From Hymenobacter baengnokdamensis (GTDB lineage Bacteria > Bacteroidota > Bacteroidia > Cytophagales > Hymenobacteraceae), in contig NZ_CP044285.1 of NCBI RefSeq assembly GCF_008728635.1, positions 3,906,001 to 3,970,000 on the forward strand: 64,000 nt of DNA, given 5' to 3'. Numbering within the stretch: position 1 is the first letter of the stretch; each line of letters begins with the position of its first letter. The notes below the pieces were generated by a model. It saw only the letters and a list, made by a program, of their open reading frames with translations. It was not told where the DNA came from and did not search any database. Both the position numbers and the translations under genes were made by a program. This document shows, piece after piece, positions 34,473-44,799 of this stretch.

Positions 34473-35864
34473 TCATGCGGCTGTTTCGCGCCGCTCAAAG
34501 CGCAGGGGCAATTTGCCGCTGGGCCGCAGCGTAATAAGCGGAGCCAGGCCCGGTACCTCGGGGCCGGCCGGCACCACGCGGTAGCGCCGCAGCGTTTGAA
34601 TGAGGACGAGCTGCAGCTCGGTGAGGGCAAACTGATTGCCCACGCACAGGCGCGGCCCGCCGCCGAAGGGCAGGTAGCCATAGGTGGGCAGCGGTGGCTG
34701 CGCCCCGGCCGCAAAGCGCTCGGGCCGGAATGCCTCGGCCTCGGGCCACAGCGCCGGGTGGTGGTGCAGGCCGTAGAGGTAAAGCGAAAACAGTGTCCCT
34801 TTGGCAATGGGCTGGCCCTGAAACTCGTCGTCTTCGGCCGCCTCGCGCGACATTATCCAGGCTGGCGGGTAGAGGCGCATGGCTTCCTGCACCACTTGCA
34901 GGGCGTAGGGCAGGCGGGCCAGGTCGGCAAACTCGGGGCTTTGCCCGGCCGGCAGCGCCGCCTCAATCTCCGCCACCAGCCGGGCCTGAATTTCGGGGTG
35001 GCGAGCCAGCAGGTAAAACGCCCAGGCCAGGGCATTGGCCGAGGTTTCGTGGCCGGCCACCAGCAGGATGTTCAGCTCGTCGAGCAGCTGGTTTTCGGTC
35101 ATGCCCTCACCGGTGTCTTCGTAGCGGGCTTCCAGCAGCATTTGCAGCAGGTCGTCGGGCGGGGGTGTACCGGGGGCCGCGGCGGCCTGCGCCGCCTGGT
35201 GCTGCCGAATGGCCCCGCGCACCAGCTCGCGCAGGTGCGTAGCCAGCTGGTCGTGGCGCTCATAATTGCCGCGCAGCCAATGCCAGGGCCGCAGGTAAGG
35301 CTGCCGCAGGGTATTCACATAAAAAGCCTGAATGGCGGTGAGCCAGTCGTTGAGCTTTGCCAGCTGGCTTTCGTCGAGGCTGCTGCCAAATACCGAGCGG
35401 GCAATAATGCGGAAAGCTACCCGCGTAGTGGCGGCGTGCGTGTCCAGTTCTACGCCTGCTGCCAGGCTCGTTTGCACGTCCAGCTCGGCTACCCACTCGT
35501 CGGCCACGGCGCGCATGAGGCGTGTGAGGCCGGCCAGGCGCTGCCGGTGAAAGCCGGGCTGCACCAGCCGCCGCTGGCGCAGCCAGTCGGCCCCCTCGTT
35601 GGTGAGCAGGCCCCGGCCCAGGTAGCGCACCAGCCCGTGCGTGAGGTCGGACTTATGATAGCGCCGGTGGTTTTTCTGCACGATGTGCTGAATCAGGGCC
35701 GGGTCGCGGGTCACCACCGTGGGCCGCACGCCGCCCATGTACAGGCGCACCGTGTCGCCGTAGCGCGCCAGCAGCTCGGTAAGGGCCCCAATCGGGTTGC
35801 GGGCCGCTTTCAGCGAGTTGCGCAGCGTGAGCAGGCGCGGCACCTGCGGCCAGGATGTTTTCAA
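34473..35864 (-). CDS. Cytochrome P450
   Basis: A bacterial P450 of about 463 residues. The oxygen-binding I-helix motif is LVAGHETSAN, the ExxR helix is QEAMRLYPPAW, and the haem loop FGGGPRLCVG places the thiolate at Cys407. Class and motif forms fit the soluble CYP102/CYP1xx-like fatty-acid hydroxylases, but the substrate is unknown. The start is uncertain: no ATG lies in frame. The TTG at 35864 is chosen because it gives a normal N-terminus (KTSWPQVPRLLTLRNSL) and lies exactly at the edge of the intergenic repeat; a longer frame would translate repeat sequence. No redox partner gene is adjacent. Confidence 0.88.
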   Translation of the reverse strand: MKTSWPQVPRLLTLRNSLKAARNPIGALTELLARYGDTVRLYMGGVRPTVVTRDPALIQHIVQKNHRRYHKSDLTHGLVRYLGRGLLTNEGADWLRQRRLVQPGFHRQRLAGLTRLMRAVADEWVAELDVQTSLAAGVELDTHAATTRVAFRIIARSVFGSSLDESQLAKLNDWLTAIQAFYVNTLRQPYLRPWHWLRGNYERHDQLATHLRELVRGAIRQHQAAQAAAAPGTPPPDDLLQMLLEARYEDTGEGMTENQLLDELNILLVAGHETSANALAWAFYLLARHPEIQARLVAEIEAALPAGQSPEFADLARLPYALQVVQEAMRLYPPAWIMSREAAEDDEFQGQPIAKGTLFSLYLYGLHHHPALWPEAEAFRPERFAAGAQPPLPTYGYLPFGGGPRLCVGNQFALTELQLVLIQTLRRYRVVPAGPEVPGLAPLITLRPSGKLPLRFERRETAA

Positions 35865-35865
35865 C

Positions 35866-35968
35866 TGGTAATGGGTAGTAAGTAGTGAGTACTGAGTAGT
35901 AAACAATGGCAATGTCGTTCAGCAGAGCAGAATGATAGTGTTCGCCTTACTCAAATTACCCATTACCA
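35866..35968. repeat. Intergenic inverted-repeat element between the P450 gene and its neighbour
   Basis: Outer arms tggtaatgggta (35866-35877) and tacccattacca (35957-35968) are exact inverses. Inside the left arm, words such as gtagtaagtagtgagtactgag repeat with a short period. The element fills the whole gap between the P450 start codon and the stop of the upstream gene. Confidence 0.65.
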
Positions 35969-35969
35969 A

Positions 35970-36530
35970 TTATCCATTGGGCAATACCAGCTCCCGGGGC
36001 AGCTCAAATTTCAGCTCGCGGCTCTTGCTGCGGCCGTGCAGCTGGGTCAGAAAATCATCCAGCTCGCTCTTATATTCCAGCCACAAATCCTCGTGCAGGT
36101 GCTTCACCACCAGCTGGGTGAGGCGCATCGCCAGCCGCGCCGTGCCCACAAAAAAGCCCTGGTACACGCTGTCGAACTGCCCGGTGTAGTTGTCGAATAT
36201 TAGCCGGAGTGCATATACGCTCAGGTCGATTTCAAGCTGCTTGCTTTTGGTGATGCGCCGGGCGCGGGCCGCTTCCTGCACGGCCCCGCGCAGGGCTTTC
36301 ACCAGGCTGCGGTTGAGCAGCCGGCCCGTCACAGCCACGTTGAACAGCTCGTGGATGCGGTCGGCACTGGCTTCGTACACGCTTTCGAGCGTTACATCGG
36401 GCAGCAGCTCGTAGCTGAAGGTATCGTAGAGCTCGGTGTCGCGGCGCACGGCTCGCAAAATGAGCGACTCCTTTTCCTTTTCGGAAAGGCGGGCGACGGC
36501 TTTTTTAAAATCGGCGGAAGGAACGGGCAT
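35970..36530 (-). CDS. Conserved-looking helical protein of unknown function
   Basis: A 186-residue soluble protein from the ATG at 36530 (MPVPSADFKKAVARLSEKEKES). It is rich in charged helices, with blocks such as YDTFSYELLPDVTLESVYEA, RDTELYDTF and HEDLWLEYKSELDDFLTQL. There is no signal peptide, membrane span or metal motif. I do not recognise the family. It is divergent to clpS, 154 nt apart, so the two may share a regulatory region. Upstream in-frame codons exist but overlap the clpS promoter region and look non-coding. Confidence 0.65.
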   Translation of the reverse strand: MPVPSADFKKAVARLSEKEKESLILRAVRRDTELYDTFSYELLPDVTLESVYEASADRIHELFNVAVTGRLLNRSLVKALRGAVQEAARARRITKSKQLEIDLSVYALRLIFDNYTGQFDSVYQGFFVGTARLAMRLTQLVVKHLHEDLWLEYKSELDDFLTQLHGRSKSRELKFELPRELVLPNG

Positions 36531-36672
36531 AGGGCTAAGCAGGCACGGCGCGCACGGGCCGCCTGTTTCTTCGCTAAAAGTAGCGGCCAAACGCTGGTAT
36601 GAGCTTATTATTCCGAACGAAATGGCGGCCTGCGGAGTTATCAGGCGGCCCCTTTCTTCGCCGGGGCTGCCG

Positions 36673-36680
36673 TATTTTTG
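36673..36680 (+). promoter_or_regulatory. TAnnTTTG-like box before clpS
   Basis: TATTTTTG matches the Bacteroidota -7 consensus. It ends 4 nt before the clpS ATG, which would make the message leaderless or nearly so. No clear TTG -33 element is seen at the usual spacing. Confidence 0.35.
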
Positions 36681-36684
36681 TGCC

Positions 36685-36975
36685 ATGGCTTTCCCCGCTA
36701 CCCGCCCGCAGATTGATTACGAAGACGATGTACTGCTGCTCGAAGAAGAGCAGGAGCTGCGCACGCTCGTGGTGTACAACGACGACGTGAACACGTTCGA
36801 CCACGTTATCCAGACGCTCATCGATGTGTGCGGCCACGAGCCCGAGCAGGCCGAGCAATGCACCCTGCTTATTCATTATAAGGGCAAGTGCGCGGTCAAA
36901 AACGGCACCTTCGACGAGCTGGCCCCGCGCTGCTCGGCCATCCACGACCGGGGCATCTCGGCCGATATCGTTTAG
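36685..36975 (+). CDS. clpS: ATP-dependent Clp protease adaptor ClpS
   Basis: A 96-residue ClpS protein from the ATG at 36685. The core has LVVYNDDVNTFDHVIQTL, with the NDD and T/F positions that contact N-degron substrates, and CTLLIHYKGKCAVKNG, the strand and loop typical of ClpS. It delivers proteins with N-terminal bulky residues to ClpAP or ClpCP. The N-terminal extension (residues 1-25) is acidic, in line with the flexible tail that enters the Clp pore. The frame continues upstream, but that part lies antisense to the neighbouring gene and lacks family features. Confidence 0.93.
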   Translation: MAFPATRPQIDYEDDVLLLEEEQELRTLVVYNDDVNTFDHVIQTLIDVCGHEPEQAEQCTLLIHYKGKCAVKNGTFDELAPRCSAIHDRGISADIV

Positions 36976-37084
36976 AATGCGGAAATATGTTGAATGTGGA
37001 AATGTAGAAATGGGCAGGGTCGCTTCATGCCTTTCCCCTCATTCATTTTCACATCTTTTGCATTCATACATTCCGCACATTTAA
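36976..37084. repeat. Intergenic inverted-repeat element between clpS and recR
   Basis: From directly after the clpS stop to just before the recR start, the words aatgcggaaatatg and gaatgtggaaatgtagaaatg are mirrored by cattcattttcacatc and cattcatacattccgcacatt. The arms are imperfect and internally repetitive, as in the elements at 641 and 35866. Confidence 0.6.
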
Positions 37085-37087
37085 AAA

Positions 37088-37702
37088 ATGGATTTTCCTT
37101 CCAAACTTATTGAAAACGCGGTAGTAGAGCTGTCGCGCCTGCCCGGCATCGGCAAAAAAACGGCTCTGCGCCTGGCTTTGCACCTGCTGAAGGCCGAAAG
37201 CGATACCACGGCCAACCTGGCCGAGGCGCTGGCCAAAATGCGCTTCGATATCACGTACTGCCGCACCTGCCACAGTATTTCGGACAGCGAAGAGTGTACT
37301 ATCTGCGCCAACCAGCTGCGCGACCACGCCCAGGTGTGCGTGGTGGCCGACGTGCGCGACGTTATCGCCATCGAAAACACGGGCCAGTACAAGGGCGTGT
37401 ATCATGTGCTGGGCGGCGTTATCTCGCCCATCGAGGGTATCGGCCCGGCCGATTTGCAGGTCGATTCGCTGGTGGCCCGCGCGGCGGCCGAAGACTCGGA
37501 AATCCGGGAGATTATCCTGGCCATCTCGCCCACCATGGAGGGCGACACCACGGCTTTCTACCTTTCGCGCCGCCTGCGCGACTTCGAAAATATTCACCTC
37601 AGTACCATTGCCCGCGGCATTCCGATGGGCGGCGAGCTGGAATATGCCGATGAGATTACCCTGGGCCGCTCGATAGTAGAGCGCCAGCGCCAGGCGCGGT
37701 AG
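37088..37702 (+). CDS. recR: Recombination mediator RecR
   Basis: A 204-residue RecR of normal length. It has the helix-hairpin-helix LPGIGKKTALRLALHLL (residues 18-34), a four-cysteine zinc finger (Cys58, Cys61, Cys70, Cys73), a Toprim domain starting VCVVADVRDV with the following HVLGGVISP, and a C-terminal strand with GGELEYADEITLG. RecR acts with RecO, and in many bacteria RecF, to load RecA on single-stranded DNA at gaps. It is separated from clpS by a palindromic element and may be read from the same promoter. Confidence 0.96.
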   Translation: MDFPSKLIENAVVELSRLPGIGKKTALRLALHLLKAESDTTANLAEALAKMRFDITYCRTCHSISDSEECTICANQLRDHAQVCVVADVRDVIAIENTGQYKGVYHVLGGVISPIEGIGPADLQVDSLVARAAAEDSEIREIILAISPTMEGDTTAFYLSRRLRDFENIHLSTIARGIPMGGELEYADEITLGRSIVERQRQAR

Positions 37703-37781
37703 CCCGCCGAAAAGAAAGCTGCTCTTCCCAGCGGCCGGCCATCGCAGCGGAAGCTCCGCGTTACTTTAACTTCGCCCTCCC

Positions 37782-39755
37782 GTGGTGAAGCTGTCCGTCG
37801 TCATTGTTAATTACAATGTCTGCTACTTTCTGGAGCAGACGCTGCTTTCGGTGCGCACGGCCGTAGCGGCGCTGGGCCAGCCAGCCGAGGTGTTTGTGGT
37901 CGATAATAATTCGGCTGACAGCTCGGTGGCGATGGTGCGTGCGCGCTTTCCCGAAGTCATTTTGCTTGCCAACCAGGATAATCCGGGTTTTTCGAAAGCC
38001 AACAACCAGGCCCTGCGGCTGGCTACCGGCCAGTACCAGCTGCTGCTCAACCCCGACACGCTGGTAGAGGAAGACACCTTTCGGCGCTGCTGCGACTTTA
38101 TGGATGCGCACCCGCGCTGCGGCGGCCTGGGCGTGCAGATGCTCGATGGCCAGGGCCGGTTTTTGCCCGAAAGCAAGCGCGGGCTGCCCACGCCGGCCGT
38201 GGCGTTTTATAAGATTTTCGGGCTGGCGAGCCTTTTTCCGAAGTCGCGCACGTTTGGGCGCTACCACCTGGGCTTTCTGGCTAAAGACCAGGCCCACGAG
38301 ATTGAGGTGCTGAGCGGGGCATTTATGCTGCTGCGCAAAACCGCGCTCGACCAGGTAGGGCTGCTCGACGAAGACTATTTTATGTACGGCGAGGACATTG
38401 ACCTCTCGTATCGCCTCACGCGGGGCGGCTGGCAAAACTGGTACTTTCCGGGCGCCCGCATTCTGCACTACAAGGGCGAAAGCACCAAGCGCACGAGCGT
38501 TAACTACGTGTTTGTGTTTTACCGGGCCATGGTCATTTTTGCCCAAAAGCACTTTGCCCCGAACCGGGCCGGCCTGTTTTCGGCGCTGATTAACAGCGCC
38601 ATCTGGCTGCGGGCAGGCGCGGCCGTGGCGCAGCGCCTGGCCACGGCCGCCGCCCCGGTACTGCTCGACACGGGCTTGCTCTACGCGGGCATGTATGCCC
38701 TCAAAGTATACTGGGAAACCAACCAGAAGTACGTGCGCATGCCCTACCCGCCGCAGTACATGCTGGTGGCGGTGCCGCTCTACATTGCCGTGTGGCTGAC
38801 TACCACCTGGCTAAGCGGGGGCTACGACCAGCCGGCCCGCACCAGCCGCGTGGTGCGGGGCCTGGCCGTAGGCACAGTGCTGATTTCAGCGGCCACCAAT
38901 TTTTTTGATAACTGGCGCTTTTCCAAGGCGCTTATCGTGCTGGGCGGCGTGTGGGCAGCCGCTGCCCTCATTGCCCGGCGGCTGTTTAGCCACTGGCTGC
39001 GCCACGGCAACCTGCGCCTGAGCGAAGGCCGGGCAAAAACCGTGGCTATCGTTGGCTCAGCTTCCGAAAGCCAGCGCGTGCGCCAGCTGCTCGGCGCTGC
39101 GCAGGTACCTGCCAAAATTATCGGCTACCTCACGCCCGTGCCGCTACCCGCCGCGCTGCCTGTGCCCCCCGACCACCTGGGTACGGTGGCCGAGCTGCCG
39201 GCCCTGCTGCGGCTCTATGGCCTTACGGAGCTTATTTTTTGCGGCCAGGACCTGCCCGCCAGCCAGATTATCGACCTCATGGCCCGCCTGCCAGCCGAGC
39301 CGGTTGTGACGTATAAGATTCTGCCGGCCGGCAGCCAGTACATTATCGGCAGCAGCGATAAGGATGCGCCCGGCGACTACTACGCCCTCGACCGCTCGTG
39401 GCAGCTGAGCCAGCCGGCCCAGCGCCGCAACAAGCGCCTGCTCGACTTGGTCGCCTCCCTCACGATACTAGCTGCCAGCCCTTTACTGGCCTGGGGGCAG
39501 TTCCGGCCGGGCGGCCTGCTGCGCAATGTCTGGCTAGTGCTGCGGGGCCGGCGTAGCTGGGTAGGACTACGCTACCTGCCCGAAGCCGGCTCCCATCCCG
39601 CCGTGCTCTCGCCCGCCGACACCGCCGCTGCCGAGACACTGCTTTCTGAGGCTACCCGCTGCCGCCTGGAGCTGCTTTATGCGCAGGATTATGAGCCCAG
39701 CCTCGACCTGGGCATATTGGCCCGGGGCTGGCGCCGACTCGGCGGCTCGTCATAA
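37782..39755 (+). CDS. Family 2 glycosyltransferase with membrane and Rossmann-like C-terminal parts
   Basis: A 657-residue protein starting at GTG (37782, or the next codon, also GTG). Residues 1-260 are a GT2 transferase (LSVVIVNYNV, VVDNNSAD, NPGFSKANNQAL, LLNPDT, MYGEDIDLSYR) of the rhamnosyltransferase-like type. About four membrane helices follow (roughly 275-410), then a Rossmann-like domain (about 420-545, KTVAIVGSASESQRV). The end holds KRLLDLVASLTILAASPLLA and a RSWVGLRYLP segment that recall the start and the SLVGPRPLP motif of polyisoprenyl sugar-phosphate transferases, but the catalytic middle is missing. It probably adds a sugar to a surface polysaccharide. No glycan cluster is adjacent. 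Confidence 0.83.
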   Translation: MVKLSVVIVNYNVCYFLEQTLLSVRTAVAALGQPAEVFVVDNNSADSSVAMVRARFPEVILLANQDNPGFSKANNQALRLATGQYQLLLNPDTLVEEDTFRRCCDFMDAHPRCGGLGVQMLDGQGRFLPESKRGLPTPAVAFYKIFGLASLFPKSRTFGRYHLGFLAKDQAHEIEVLSGAFMLLRKTALDQVGLLDEDYFMYGEDIDLSYRLTRGGWQNWYFPGARILHYKGESTKRTSVNYVFVFYRAMVIFAQKHFAPNRAGLFSALINSAIWLRAGAAVAQRLATAAAPVLLDTGLLYAGMYALKVYWETNQKYVRMPYPPQYMLVAVPLYIAVWLTTTWLSGGYDQPARTSRVVRGLAVGTVLISAATNFFDNWRFSKALIVLGGVWAAAALIARRLFSHWLRHGNLRLSEGRAKTVAIVGSASESQRVRQLLGAAQVPAKIIGYLTPVPLPAALPVPPDHLGTVAELPALLRLYGLTELIFCGQDLPASQIIDLMARLPAEPVVTYKILPAGSQYIIGSSDKDAPGDYYALDRSWQLSQPAQRRNKRLLDLVASLTILAASPLLAWGQFRPGGLLRNVWLVLRGRRSWVGLRYLPEAGSHPAVLSPADTAAAETLLSEATRCRLELLYAQDYEPSLDLGILARGWRRLGGSS

Positions 39756-39839
39756 CAAACAAATGGTAGCCGGGCAGAGCGATTCTGGCTTTTTTGTGAC
39801 AAAAGACCCGGCAAGCTGAGGCTTACCCCACATTTTCAA

Positions 39840-39847
39840 TACTTTTG
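39840..39847 (+). promoter_or_regulatory. TAnnTTTG box before the aminotransferase gene
   Basis: TACTTTTG matches the Bacteroidota -7 consensus and lies 32 nt before the start codon, a normal leader distance. No clear -33 TTG is seen. Confidence 0.45.
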
Positions 39848-39879
39848 CGACTCGCTCCTTTAACTTATCGAATAAGTCT

Positions 39880-41121
39880 ATGACCCCTAGTGCTTCTGCG
39901 GCTACTGCCCCGGCCGACCCAAGTGCCTATTTCGCCGACCGCATTCTTCAGATTCAGGAGTCGGCTACCATCGCCATGGCCAAGAAAAGCCGCGAGCTGG
40001 CTGCGCAGGGCGTCGATGTGATTAACCTGAGCTTCGGCGAGCCCGATTTTCAGACGCCGCAGTACATAAAGGATGCGGCCAAGAAGGCGATTGACGACGG
40101 CTACACGTTTTATACGCCGGTACCCGGCTACCTCGACCTGCGCCAGGCTATTTGCGATAAACTCTTGCGCGACAACGAGTTGACCTACCAGCCCAGCCAG
40201 ATTGTAGTGAGCACCGGAGCCAAGCAGGCGCTCAGCAATATCATCATGACGCTGATAAACCCTGGCGATGAGGTCATTATTTTCTCGCCCTATTGGGTAA
40301 GCTACGCCGCTCAGGTGGAGCTGGCCGAGGGCGTGGCCGTGCCCATTATGGGTAGCCTGCACAACGACTACAAGGTGACGGCTGCTGAGTTTGCCGCGGC
40401 CATCACGCCGCGCACCAAGGCTGTCATGTACTCCTCGCCCTGCAACCCAACCGGGGCCGTGTTCAGCCGCCAGGAATTAGGGGCCATTGCCGATGTGCTG
40501 GCGCAGCACCCCGGCATCTTTGCCATTGCCGATGAGATTTATGAATATATAAATTTTACCAATGAGCACGTAAGCCTGGCCCAGTTTGCACAGGTGAAAG
40601 ACCAGGTAATCACCATCAATGGCTTCTCGAAGGGCTACGCCATGACGGGCTGGCGCCTGGGCTACCTGGCTGCGCACCCGGCCGTGGCTGCCGCCTGCGA
40701 AAAGCTCCAAAGCCAGGTTACTTCCGGTACCTGCTCCATCGCGCAGCGCGCCGGCCTGGCGGCCCTGCAAGGCGGCCGCGCCTCGGCCGATGAGATGGTG
40801 CGGGCCTACCGCCGCCGCCGTGACCTGGTGCTGGAACTGGTAAAAGACATTCCGGGCCTCGTCACGCCCACGCCCGACGGCGCATTTTATATCTTCCCCG
40901 ATGTGACGGCTTTCTTCGGACGCACCGCGCCCGATGGCAGTGTTATTACTAATTCGTCGGACCTGACGCTCTACCTGCTGCGCGACGCGCACGTGGCCGC
41001 CGTGAGCGGTGACTCATTTGGCGCCCCGGATTGCGTTCGATTCAGCACCGCCGCCGCCGATGCTAAGCTGACGGAGGCCTTTGCGCGCATTAAGAAAAGC
41101 CTGGCCGGCTTAAGGTACTAA
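39880..41121 (+). CDS. Pyridoxal-phosphate aminotransferase, aspartate aminotransferase type
   Basis: A 413-residue class I/II aminotransferase. Features in order: LSFGEPDFQTP (residues 50-60), YTPVPGYLDLRQAI, the cofactor-ring region STGAKQAL, SSPCNPTGAVFS (Asn189), the DEIYEY acid at about 218, and the Schiff-base Lys251 in NGFSKGYAMTGWRLGY. This is the I-gamma group that includes many bacterial aspartate aminotransferases and some with wider amino-acid range. The late FGAPDCVRFSTAAAD keeps the carboxylate-binding arginine. It stands alone, with its own promoter-like box and a terminator after it. Confidence 0.93.
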   Translation: MTPSASAATAPADPSAYFADRILQIQESATIAMAKKSRELAAQGVDVINLSFGEPDFQTPQYIKDAAKKAIDDGYTFYTPVPGYLDLRQAICDKLLRDNELTYQPSQIVVSTGAKQALSNIIMTLINPGDEVIIFSPYWVSYAAQVELAEGVAVPIMGSLHNDYKVTAAEFAAAITPRTKAVMYSSPCNPTGAVFSRQELGAIADVLAQHPGIFAIADEIYEYINFTNEHVSLAQFAQVKDQVITINGFSKGYAMTGWRLGYLAAHPAVAAACEKLQSQVTSGTCSIAQRAGLAALQGGRASADEMVRAYRRRRDLVLELVKDIPGLVTPTPDGAFYIFPDVTAFFGRTAPDGSVITNSSDLTLYLLRDAHVAAVSGDSFGAPDCVRFSTAAADAKLTEAFARIKKSLAGLRY

Positions 41122-41129
41122 AGTCAACC

Positions 41130-41170
41130 GGTTGTCCTTGCCTGGCACGCTCGCAAGGGCAACCGCTTTT
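41130..41170 (+). terminator. Intrinsic terminator after the aminotransferase gene
   Basis: Arms 41130-41141 and 41153-41164 pair with one mismatch over 12 bp and are followed by gctttt to 41170. Confidence 0.7.
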
Positions 41171-41214
41171 AGGCTTCTTACCGCCCAGCAAATTTCCGCG
41201 CCGCGCCCCGGCCG

Positions 41215-41222
41215 TACCTTTG
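41215..41222 (+). promoter_or_regulatory. TAnnTTTG box before the ABC-F gene
   Basis: TACCTTTG matches the Bacteroidota -7 consensus and ends 9 nt before the ATG at 41232. The TTG inside it could itself be read as a start codon but is better explained as promoter. Confidence 0.45.
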
Positions 41223-41231
41223 CGGGTACTT

Positions 41232-43140
<1,909 letters not shown>

Positions 43141-43145
<5 letters not shown>

Positions 43146-43259
43146 TGCGCTGCACTACACAAAGAAGTGCGTCATACCGGGCCCCGCGCAGCAGCTCGCT
43201 CACGTCATTGGGTTAGTTATCCAACGATTCGGGCGGCTGCGCGGAGCTCAGCATGACAC
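43141..43259. repeat. Hairpin over the ABC-F stop codon followed by an imperfect palindrome
   Basis: tgtagtgc (43141-43148) and gcactaca (43152-43159) form an 8-bp stem that includes the stop codon of the ABC-F gene. A second inverted pair, agtgcgtcat to gcgcagc (43166-43192) and gctgcgcg to tgacact (about 43237-43259), encloses 45 nt. The words match the gtcatg/gcgcagc palindromes at 18993 and 26721. This fills the space between two convergent genes. Confidence 0.5.
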
Positions 43260-43293
43260 TCTTTCGCATTGCCAGGCTTTCACCAACAGGCAG

Positions 43294-43671
43294 TTACGCC
43301 TTCCAAAGCTCGTGCTCCTGACCTTTGCTGGTGGTGAGGATGAAGCGGGGCGGATTGGCGCGCAGCACGAGGCGCACGCGGCCGGGGTACTTTTCAGAGT
43401 CTATCCACACCCCATCTTCCTTCTGAGGCTTGTCGGTGGCGGGCAGGTACGCAGTGGGCAGCAGCACGTCGGTATCCGACTTCAGGTCGAGGTGGACTTT
43501 TTCGAGCGCGGCTTCGAGGTCGGGGCCAAAGTCATCGTTAAAATCGTCTTCGAGGTCGTGCAGCGACTCTTCCACGTCGTCGTAGCGGGCGTCGTCGTAG
43601 GTGAGCGTGTGAAGCTCGGCTTTCTTCTCAATCAGGGCCATCAGGGCGGCGTTCAGGTCGGCGGCGTTCAT
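43294..43671 (-). CDS. Small acidic protein of unknown function
   Basis: A 125-residue protein from the ATG at 43671. The first half is strongly acidic and helical (LTYDDARYDDVEESLHDLED, then DFNDDFGPDLEAAL); the second half is predicted beta (DGVWIDSEKYPGRVRLVLRA, PPRFILTTS). No signal, membrane span or metal motif is present. I do not recognise the family; the well-formed N-terminus and codon use support a real gene. It is divergent from the peptidase gene, with a 109-nt gap that must hold both promoters. Confidence 0.7.
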   Translation of the reverse strand: MNAADLNAALMALIEKKAELHTLTYDDARYDDVEESLHDLEDDFNDDFGPDLEAALEKVHLDLKSDTDVLLPTAYLPATDKPQKEDGVWIDSEKYPGRVRLVLRANPPRFILTTSKGQEHELWKA

Positions 43672-43780
43672 CGGGGCAGGCAGGGGAAAGACACGTAAGA
43701 AGAAGATAGGGTACAAATTTGCGCATGAAACGGCAATCGGCCGCCCCAACCGCCGGGGCTGCTGCGCCGTTAAGCGGCGC

Positions 43781-44731
43781 ATGTCTTTTTCTTTCGTACT
43801 GGCCGCTGTGGTATTGCTGGGCCCGCTGCTGCTTTTTTACCGCTACCTCACGGCCGACCGACGCCGCCGGGCGGCCGCCCTGGCTCTTGCCTTTCCTGAT
43901 GCCTGGCGCACACTGCTAAGCACGCACGTCGCCTTTTACAACGGCCTGGAGCCCGCCGAGCGGGTTCGCTTCGAGCAGGGCATGCAGCTGTTTCTGGCCC
44001 GCACGCGGCTTACGGGCATTCAAACCGAAGTCGATGACCTGACGCGGATACTCACGGCTGCCGCGGCGGTTATCCCCGTCTTTGGGTTTCCCGGCTGGGA
44101 ATACCCGACGCTGCACGAGGTACTGATAGTACCCGACGCCTGGCAGCTCGCAACCCGGGCCGACCAGGAGGTATTGCCTTTGCAGGGCACCCTGCTGGGC
44201 TCGGTGCAGCGCTTTCAGACCTCGCAGTACATGCGCCTGTCGCGGGCCGCGCTGGTACAGGGCTTCGCCGATGCCGAAGACCGCCGCAACGTGGGGGTGC
44301 ACGAGTTTGCCCACCTTGTAGACGAGGCCGATGGGCAGATAGACGGCATACCTGCCACGGGCCTGCCCCCCGCGCTGCGCCGCCCCTGGGCCGAGGTAAT
44401 GCAGCGCGAGCTGGCCGCCATCCGGGCCGGGCACTCCGACATCGACGCCTACGGCGGCACCAGTGAAGCCGAGTTTTTTGCGGTAGTAAATGAGTATTTT
44501 TTCGAGCGACCCGAAAAGCTCCGGGAAAACCATCCCGAGCTGTTCGACTTGCTCAGCCAGGCCCTGCACCAGCACCCCGAGCAAACCCTGACCGCCCACG
44601 GCAATCACCTCGACCCGCGCCAGTGGCTACGCCAGCTGCGGGCCAAGAAGAAGGTACTGGGCCGCAACTCGCCCTGCCCCTGCGGCAGCGGGAAGAAATA
44701 TAAGGAATGTCATATGAATGCCGCTGTATAG
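43781..44731 (+). CDS. MtfA-like zinc peptidase (M90) with C-terminal SEC-C motif
   Basis: A 316-residue protein. An N-terminal hydrophobic segment (residues 5-20) is followed by the MtfA/M90 domain, with the zinc motif HEFAH at 174-178 and a downstream glutamate in TSEAEFFAVVNEYFFE (about 229-240). E. coli MtfA is a zinc aminopeptidase-like protein that binds the Mlc repressor and adjusts glucose uptake. Here the protein ends with a SEC-C zinc motif (RNSPCPCGSGKKYKECH, 295-311), as found at the end of SecA, which MtfA itself lacks. The fusion suggests binding to another protein or to the ribosome. Function here is inferred from the fold only. Confidence 0.88.
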   Translation: MSFSFVLAAVVLLGPLLLFYRYLTADRRRRAAALALAFPDAWRTLLSTHVAFYNGLEPAERVRFEQGMQLFLARTRLTGIQTEVDDLTRILTAAAAVIPVFGFPGWEYPTLHEVLIVPDAWQLATRADQEVLPLQGTLLGSVQRFQTSQYMRLSRAALVQGFADAEDRRNVGVHEFAHLVDEADGQIDGIPATGLPPALRRPWAEVMQRELAAIRAGHSDIDAYGGTSEAEFFAVVNEYFFERPEKLRENHPELFDLLSQALHQHPEQTLTAHGNHLDPRQWLRQLRAKKKVLGRNSPCPCGSGKKYKECHMNAAV

Positions 44732-44799
44732 CGCCAAGCAGTCCGATAGAAAGTCCGGCAAAATGTATTCATATTTGACTAAGAAATCTATTTTGGTCA

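Noticed and set aside
35865..35912. An N-terminal extension of the P450 by 16 codons
   Set aside because: The codons lie inside the intergenic palindrome and give a Thr/Leu/Tyr-rich stretch unlike P450 N-termini; the TTG at the repeat edge fits better.
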